Translations under genes and position numbers: made by a program
The notes under the pieces: generated by a model
What the model was told of the DNA's origin: nothing
Database searches by the model: none
What the model saw: the letters and a program-made list of their open reading frames with translations, nothing else
Part shown: one piece after another, positions 1 through 9,100 of the stretch
Numbering within the stretch: position 1 is the first letter of the stretch
Layout: the number at the start of each line of letters is the position of its first letter
Assembly (NCBI RefSeq): GCF_965638725.1
Contig: NC_134950.1
Coordinates: forward strand, 165,950,853 to 166,014,852
Reading direction: 5' to 3'
DNA length: 64,000 nucleotides
From: Aptenodytes patagonicus
Taxonomy: Eukaryota; Chordata; Aves; Sphenisciformes; Spheniscidae

Positions 1-103
1 GAGTGACTACTATATACAGCTGTACACAAGGTGTGATGCTTTTTCTTATGTAACTGACAACAGAGCACTGAGACTAATGCTTGCAAGGGAATAATTTACG
101 TAC
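1..103 (-). other. SCN10A: Start of SCN10A intron 9
   Basis: Begins with donor GTACGT at 103 and runs off the window. Nothing else seen. Confidence 0.85.
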
Positions 104-3100
104 CTCCTGCTCCCTCTGTAATAATTCCATGGCTTCCTGAAATTTCCTTTCCTTTGCCTCTGTTTCAGCAATGGTGGCCTTGTTCTGGTCTTCATATGCC
201 ATTGTTACTACAGCCAGAATCAAGTTGACTAGATAAAATGAGCCCAGAAAGATGACCAGCATGAAGAAGAGTATATACACCTTCCCAGAAGCTCTGAGGG
301 TCTGTAAGCAACACACCCCAGAGATAAAAATTACCGTAAAAAAAACAAATAGGCTTTCAATGAGTCTCTGAAATCTTTAGAAGCACTCAGCTTCCTAGAC
401 ACAATGCTTTAGGAAGCTTAAATGGAAATATAACTTCCTTGGTCCTTCTTCCCCCTCTTTCTCCCTCTTCCTATACGATCACCTATGAATCACTGATTGT
501 ACACCCCATGAGGACGATGGAGGAGGCATTCTTGTATTTTTGAAGGACAATACAGGACCCTTTTAGTCCTTTTTTTTAAGTCCCTAAACCAGTAGGGTAA
601 TAGGGCTATTGCTGGGAAGCGCTTCGGCATCCTTTTTCAAGGAGTCACAGCTTGCTGGAAGGGAGAAGGGAGAATCTGGACTCGATGACTTGCAGCTATT
701 GCTTTTATTTGAGGTTTCTTGTCCTCTCTACCCATTTTCTGCTTCAGCTGTTGCTCTCCCTGGAAGACTGGTTCTGAACTATGTACAAAGCTGGTACCTG
801 CTGGTATAGACGCTCCCAGTAGTCCTGGGTCATCAGGCGGAATAAGGAAAGAAAAGCCCAGCCAAACGTATCAAAACTAGTGAAATCGTAATCAGGATTT
901 GGCCCAATTTTCAAGCATATATAGTCTGGAGGACAGACCCTAGAAGTAATAATAGAAAGTGGAGCTCTTTTAACTGTGCAGATTTCAAGGAAAACTTCAG
1001 CTTATGTGACAGTTCTCATTATTATTCGGCTCTGCGTTTCATTAGATTGTAAGCCAATTTTCTACTCCAGGTAGTATTGGCTGGAAAGTGGGATGGAAAC
1101 AACAGCACCCACAACGCAGCAACAAAGGAAGAAGACAGGCTGGAGCAGGCCACCAACCCAGGACAGCTCCCTCATCACCAATTCTCATCCCTTGCCTCTC
1201 AGTGCAAAGCAGCCACATCTCCCTCCTCGCCCAAACCTGCCCTCCAAAATCCATGTTTTGTTTTCCCAGTTTAACACTCATTAGCCTTTACAGAGAGGAG
1301 TGTGTCTGTGCTGTGCTATATCCTTCATGTTTCCAGTTCTCCCGTACATCAATGGGGAAGAGAAAGACAGCACTTCTGGAAGGGCTCAAAGGAATTTAGA
1401 CCTGAATAAGCCAACTGCAGGTTCATGCTTCAGTCTCTACAAGTATTAAATTATCTGACTGTTTACTATATTTTGTCGTCTGTGTTCCTGTTTCTGCCTT
1501 CAAGGAAAGCCTGGAATTTCTGCTTTTGTCTCATATGACTGAGCAAATACAGAAGCACTGAGGCAGAGAAAACTTCCAAAGAATAAATATTCTTAAGTGC
1601 ACTTACCCAGCACCAGAACCACACAGCAAAAGATCTGAAGTGCCCTTTTTCTTAGCAAAGTATGCTATAAAAAAAGGGGAAGAAAATTTAAAAACAAAGC
1701 ACTTTTTAGCCTGAATCCTCTACCCTTTAATATAAGTAGTGATGAATAATCAGTGACCTGTAAGTGTATATGCACACACATAGACAGGTTTCCCACGCTC
1801 ACAGTAACTGCACCAGATTGCAAGATGTCCTGTCCTCATTTATAAACATACATATGTTTATGCACAAATTTCAGACTGAAGGCAGTCCTTAAAGAAGAGT
1901 TTTTAAAAATATTGTCATTTTGGCCACATCTGCGTAAAGGAAATCAAGAATTGGAGGGCACAGGCTCAAGCGCAGTCCCTGGTTTGGTAATCGTGAGCAC
2001 GAACTCTGGCACAGCTTTGGCCCGTAGCAATTAGCCCTCTCCGGAACAGCACACGAACATCATTTGGGGGAGCATAGACCAGTTCTGTTTCCAATAAGCA
2101 ATAAAAACAGAATCCTATTTTGAGGAGGAAGAAAGAGTGTTTGGCAGTGTGGATGTACACCACGCCAAGTCACTGCTCTGCTGAGCCACAGCAGGTCCTA
2201 ACCCTGCTTAGTTGAGAAATACAGATTTGTCCATTAGGATGCTGGAGCTGTGCCCTTTTTGACCTCTCTCCCTAGTTCTCTTAGCATGAGTTACTCTGAT
2301 GCCTGAGCTGGCAGCAGACTGAAAGTAATAGCTTTAGTGTTAATAGCTAATTAGCCCCATTAAGATGTGGGTTTATTATCCCAGACGGAAGGGGTGTCTC
2401 GTGTCTTCCTGGTGCTTCTCAAACCTCAGCTGTGCTCATCAGGCAAGTCGGCGTGATTCAGAGCCAGCAGGAATCTTTAATATCGGCCGTACTGTACCAT
2501 GTAAATACACCATAAAGGAATGAGTTATTATCTGGGCTACTTTCCACCCAAATTTTGTTCAGCTCTGCTCCTGCCAACTGACAAAAAAGTTTTTTAGGAA
2601 GATTCAGTGACTGAGCTTCAGAGAATCGTAATAATGTGTAGTTCTCCATGTTGGAGATAGAAACTTCACACAAAGTCAGGACAAAAGCAGCCCGTAAAAA
2701 ATATGCAAAAAACCACATTTAATAGAAAACTGGGCTTACAGTGCTATAAGCCCTAAATCGTGTAGGAAAGTCATCTAGCTTTCATTAAACCTGTTTGGGC
2801 TCCTATTCCTTTTGCCATCACTGCGAATCACCCTGCACACAAGATGTATGGCATAGGATGTGAACAGGACAAAGCTTGTGAAGCAACACAGATTTTTAAT
2901 TTCTTGAGCCCTACTTTCTCTAGGCCATCGCCTTTATACAGCCGCAATGTTTTGCATGAAAAAAAAAATTAGGTGTTTTTGTTTCCTGTTTCTTCAGCAC
3001 AGAAAATTAGTATTTTTGGCCAAAATTTGTCACATCCATGGTCTCTTGTGCACTACTCTAGTCACTGCCTGGTTTCTTTTGAAGTTTGCTTTCAACTATG

Positions 3101-6100
3101 ATTTTTACAACATTCTGTATGTGTAAATGACTTTGTTCTTATGTGTGATTTTTTGGTAGGTACAAGAGTTTCTTGCAAAAAGTTTTTCTCAAAAACCTTT
3201 TATATAAAGACTTTCTCCCCCTGGACTATGAAGTTATTAAAGAAATCCTGTCTGAACAAACCTTCCACACGGAGTGTATCCAAACAGCAATCCTGTGTGG
3301 CTTTTTTATGTATTTCAACATTTCCCCTGGGAGAATGCTTTTCTCCCTATACAGCTGCTGCTATGTCTGAACTCGCTGGTGGAGATTTTCTTCAGTGATG
3401 AAGCTTCCTTCATATTTCTGGCATAGACGTTGTTTACTTTGAGTGTATTTTTTCATGTATATTGAGGCTTTTCCTGTAACACAAGGCTTTTGCTCTCTGA
3501 ATTGCATCTTACAGTTGCTGTTCCTCTGAGAATGCTTTGGTGCATTTTCAGATATCTGCTCTATGCTTCCACCACCAGCCTCAGTCAAGAAATAGACATG
3601 AAAGATGTATATTGTATACATCTTATATAAGACATAAAATAAGATACATATGACGTGAAGAAGAAAGTAACTTTGACTTTTAAACAGATTCCTCTGTTTC
3701 AAGCTGAAGAGTAATTCACTGGGCAGCAAAATGAAGGTGCATGGACTCTTCAGCATGTAGTAAAAGGTGAACTTTGGGGAATTACAGCAGAGAATGAGCT
3801 AATGCGTATTTCAGTTATTGTCATATCATTCTGGGAAACAGAGCTGGACGTTACCGGAAAATTTGGGAGTGCTATTTCTTATAATGAAGGGAAGGGGTGC
3901 ATTCCTGGATGTCTGCAAGCTGCTCTGGCAACCTGAAGGCCATTATCAAAACATCAATCATCAAAACATCAATATCATTTACAGCAGTGGTTATACATGC
4001 ATGCATAGGTGTCTATACTACAATCTAAAAAAGAAGTAAGGAGAAAAATTACCTGTGTAATTAGCAAACATTTCATAGGATACCCATGTTTTTTTAAGGA
4101 AAGAAAGTATTTTATTGGACTCTGTAGAGTTCCTGAAACACTTTTGTCTTAGATTGCCCTTAAAAAGCTGGAGGCCTATGAGGGCAAAGACACTCAGGCA
4201 GAAAACAGTCAGGATCATCACATCAGCAAGTTTCTTAACAGACTGGATAAGTGCCCCTACAATGATCTTGAGTCCTAGGAAGACAATATACAAAGGGAAA
4301 AACAGGATGAAAAACTGAGATTTTAACTGAGTTAAAACAATGTATAGCAACCAAAGTACCAAAATTACTGGATAATATGTGGCAAATATGTTTGCAATGC
4401 AAATACAGTTTAGATGAGAGAGTAATTAATATGAGAACAATTTTTTTTTTCCCCCATTTGATTGACCCTACAATTTCCAGATGTTCTTTTAATCCCTGTA
4501 AGATATTTAGGCACGGATGAGGAACCAGAGATAGTCTAGTTTTTCCTTATCCAGAAAGAGTAATATGCATAATTCAAATTAAATTTCCAACACTGACAAT
4601 CTCTGAAGAACCTGGAAACACTGGAAACAACAAATATGATGAAAAAGACCAGAAAGAGAAGACAGGGGTGATCTGCTGGTTCTTAATTTGTATTTAGTCT
4701 TGAGAAAACATTCACTGACTTTATAACTAAGGGAAAAGTGAAAAAAAAAAAAAAGTAATTTTCCCAGGGATGATGTAAGATCATTAATAATAAAGTCCGT
4801 TCAGTCACCAGAGGTGTTTCTGTTGAACTATAACACATGGACCAGCTAGAAGAACATTCTGTAAAACTGACATAATAAAGTGTTAACAAAGTCTTTAAAA
4901 GCATAATGAAAATAAATTAAATACAAGATTGTTTCTAACGTTTGATTTATTCTGGTTGGGCCAGTGGACTGAGACACTATTTGTGTCCACAAATTCAGCT
5001 GTGTCTGCAACCAATGAAAGATATAGAGAAAAAAAAAAGAAAAAAAAAGAAAAAAAAAAAGAAAAGGCAAACCCCAACATTTTGATTGGAGTAAAGAATC
5101 GATTTTAAGTAGCAGAAAACATTCAACAAATAGGGTGTCTTACCTGGGACTACTGAAATGGTTTTTAAAGCTCTCAGAACCCTGAAAGTCCGAAGGACTG
5201 ATACGCTCCCCAGGGTACTAAATGCTCCCACGTACCTGTAAAGTCAGGATGTGATATGTCAAGTGGCTGAACGGAGTAAACAGGGCAATTATTTTACAGT
5301 GGTCATTCTTAACTGTCAATACTTCTGAGCATATTTTAAGTATTAATAAATTACTTATCAAGGATTTGTCTGAAGAATTATAAAATAGAAACCCATTTCT
5401 TGATTTTTAGACTTTCCTTATGAGGTAGCTCTTGGCTTGTGCACAGCTGCTTTTGTGTCAGCATCTTAAAATACCATGTATTTAAAATATAAACAAAGAT
5501 AACACTTAAAATTATTCATTTCAGGCTGAAACACTGGCTGAACTCATTTGATTCTATCTATCTCCCTTCTGTGGCTGCATCTGACCCGTATAAAAGCTTT
5601 CTAATTCCTTCAAACTGAAGCTCCAACTATGATTTTTTGTGATAAAGAGCCCAAATTTCATCCACTGTCCTGGTGTCTGTACACATCACTATTTTCGAAC
5701 TTACACTTTCATTCACAGGATCAGTATGTCTGTATTTGTATGTCTCTATAAGACGCTCTCTGTAAGAGCCCAGCTCTTGCCTTTCACTGATTGAAATGCA
5801 TCCGTTCACGTACACTCACCGCAGAGTATGTATTGCTCTGCACAGCTCTACTCCCGTCTTGAAAGACTCATACATTGTTGTTGTACAGTGAGCGATAAAA
5901 CAAGGGGAAGAGTCAATGTCCTGGATAGTTTCAGATGCAGTTAAGACCCGCAGGGTGTTTTTTTGTACTGCAGACAGCCTTTTGCACCACAGCAACAAGA
6001 ACTTCAAACGCAGAGCGCGAGCGCAGGTAATCCATAATTCATATGTTCTCACTTACGCCATAATGATAACACTGAAATCCAACCAGTTCCAGGGATCTCG

Positions 6101-9100
6101 AAGGAAAGTGAATTCATTTAGACAGAATCCTCTTGCCAATATTTTTATCAATGATTCAAAAGTGTAAATGCCAGTGAAAGTAAATCTAAGGACAGGAGAA
6201 AAGCACCGAAGGAAAACAGCAATATTAGCAATTAACGGAAGAGACACAGTCAGACTATTTACTGCCTAGGCCAACAAACCAAGCCAATGCTGCAGAGGAG
6301 TAATGGAAAGGCTGTAGTTGATTTCAGTGTATTCTACCAGTATCTGACTGATACGGAGTTTGAGACAGTAGTTGACTGCAATCTGGACGTGGCTATTAAC
6401 GTGCACGCCTGTGACGTGTTTTTTTGGCATTCAACAATTTTTTTCAAACTTTCACATGAGTCCCCATAATTTGAGAAACACAAAACTCCTAGCTACTTGA
6501 TAAAAATAAAGATCAAAATCTGTATCTTCCTCCGGTTTCAAGTGGCCAAGTGAATGTGTGGTATGCTGTGTATTATTTACTTTGGGCACGCAACATCCAT
6601 TTCTGTGCAGAATGTTTAAAACACTTAGAGAAATACAAGAGTTCAGGATTTTCAGTTTAAGATGCCAATTATTCTTATTAATGGAAAATTATCAGTAAAA
6701 GCTCTTCTGGACTTATTGAGTGCACTTATCATTTCAACAAGGGAGCGATCTCCCTACGGAATTCAGAAGGCGTTCATTTGGTAGTCAGCAAATGCACTAA
6801 GAAATTATATGGATGTAGTGCTTCCTTTTTCATTTGGAAAGAAGTATTCTGAAATTATTATTGAAATGCATTTGAACAGTAGTTTTGATGCCAACAGCAG
6901 ATACAAGTCTTATCTAACCTTTATGCTCTCATAAGTAGAGAAGTATCCCAGCATCTTCTGGAGATGAGTATATTAATACCATGCAAAGTCTTGTTTCTGC
7001 TTGCAGGAGGATTTGCCATTCCCAGCTGTTTCAGTGTCACGTAACGTGAGATAGTCAGAAACAACTTTAGAGCTGTTTTTAAAACTAAGTATTTTGGAAT
7101 CTTTTCCTTTGCGTTAGGTGTTAGAATTATCAGGGTTCTTTTTCTAACATTTTTATGCCAAACTAAAAAAGTGAGAGCTGAAATATTCTTTTTAAAAAAT
7201 AAAAACGTGGGATTATCCAGCTTAAGTGTGACTACAAAAGCATGGATTTATTGTGATTTAACATTGCAAGTGTTGGCAGCACTGAAGATAAGAGCTTTAC
7301 TTTCTAACAGCGTCCTGCAGGCCAGGAGCTTCTGGCAGTGTTTTATTAGAGCAAAACTCAGCATTTCAATATTATTAGAAAGAATTTTAAAAGACAGCAG
7401 CTCTTGATGTGCTTCATCAGCGTCAGCAGCAATGGGAAATGTGTCTGGATAAAGAGCAAATAATTACTGAATAACTTCAGAAAGTGGGATAACAAACTGG
7501 AGCAGTAGGACAGACATGAAGCTAGTTCAACAGCAGAACTTAATCTACACTTACTCCTATAACACCACAATTTTTGTAGATACGAAGTTTAAAGGCAAAA
7601 ATATTCCCTCAAAACAAACAAAAAAAAAGACAAAGTCCTAACACAAGCAACTTTCCTTCTAAATCCCCCATAAAATATCTTGAGTGAAGGCGGCAAGGTA
7701 AGTCTCAGTAATTCAATATAAGTACAGAATTCAAAAACATACGTACCCACAGATACTTACTCAACATACTTGTTCCACGAAGGAGATGCAGAAGCCTTAG
7801 AGGACTCAGTCAGAGCCATGAATGCACAATTAGTTATAATAGTGCACATGATAAAATAAGTGAATAATGTATGTCATGGGAGTGAAGGCAAAGAATATGA
7901 CATTGACACAGAAATGTAACTAGATATTCTATCAGTCATAGATGTAGTATCTGGTTTTTAATTTAAAGCACATGTGAGAACAGCATGCACATGTATTTGC
8001 TGATTTTGAGTCATATTAGATGACAACACACTACCGTTGTTATGCATGCCATCTGGACTTCTGTATGGGCTAGAGATCTGCTGCTCTAAGCATTGCAAAC
8101 TTGGTAAAAGGACCTTCAACCACCCAAAGAGTGGGAGGAAGGATGCATTTTTAGTTTCATTTTATAGCATAAAAGTTAAAAACTTGCCCAAGGTCACATA
8201 GATGAAGCTGAAAACTGACTCTAAATCGGCAGAGCTGCGCTCTTCTGAAGGGACAGCGTGAAGTGTGCCAGGATACTTGCAGGTGTCTCAAAGGACTCTA
8301 GATGCCCATGTTTAGCCAACTCTTGGGGCTGCCCAGCTGCTCTCTGGGACCTGCTGACTACAGGGGATGAACAGGAACTTGGGCATCTAGCTCTCGTGTA
8401 GACACCTAAGCTTAAGCACTTGGCTCTGGAGCTGAATCTCACGCCTCGTGTCATACCACACATTTTGGCAACCCAGGAGGTAGATGTCCGTGGGAAAGAC
8501 ATCTAGCCTTTCCATCATCCATCCTCTCCATCCCCACAAAAAATCTCCTGGCTTTAGCTCTAGGCATGGTCAAACCGTCACAAACCCAGGAGCTGGACCA
8601 CTAGTGTTGAAATGCCAATATGAGCCAACTTGCTGCCCGGGGGAAGCCTCAGATGAGAGCCATCACTCCTCCAGGGATGTCTGTACCCTGCTACGATGAC
8701 ATCTTCAGACCCATCGCAGCTTACTCAGCACCACACAGCCAGGAGATGGCTGGAAACCTAAAATCCACACAGGGATACCGCGGACTCTGCACTGGGCCTG
8801 AACTTAGCCCCAAGCCACAGCGTTATTGCTCTGGTCTCATTCCCCCGTGCCAAACTGGAGCAATACACTAGTGATGCATTGCTAAATTTGATGTATGAGG
8901 TGGGATCTATATTACCTTGTTGTGGTTTAACCCCAGTCAGAAACCAAGCACCACACAGCCGCTCGCTCACCCTCCCCCCCCGCCCCCCGTGGGATGGGGG
9001 AGAGAATTGAAAGAGCAAAAGTAAGAAAACTTGTGGGTTGAGATAAGAATAGTTTAATAATTGAAATAAAATAAAATATGATGATAATAATAATAAATTG

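Larger units (their letters stand above)
4275..6056 (-). other. SCN10A: SCN10A introns 4 and 5 (5236-6056 and 4275-5143)
   Basis: Intron 5 contains A-rich tracts at 4740-4755 and 5028-5066; read on the minus strand these are T-rich. Intron 4 contains a short stretch at 5924-5956 that weakly resembles exon 5. Otherwise nothing recognised. Confidence 0.75.
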
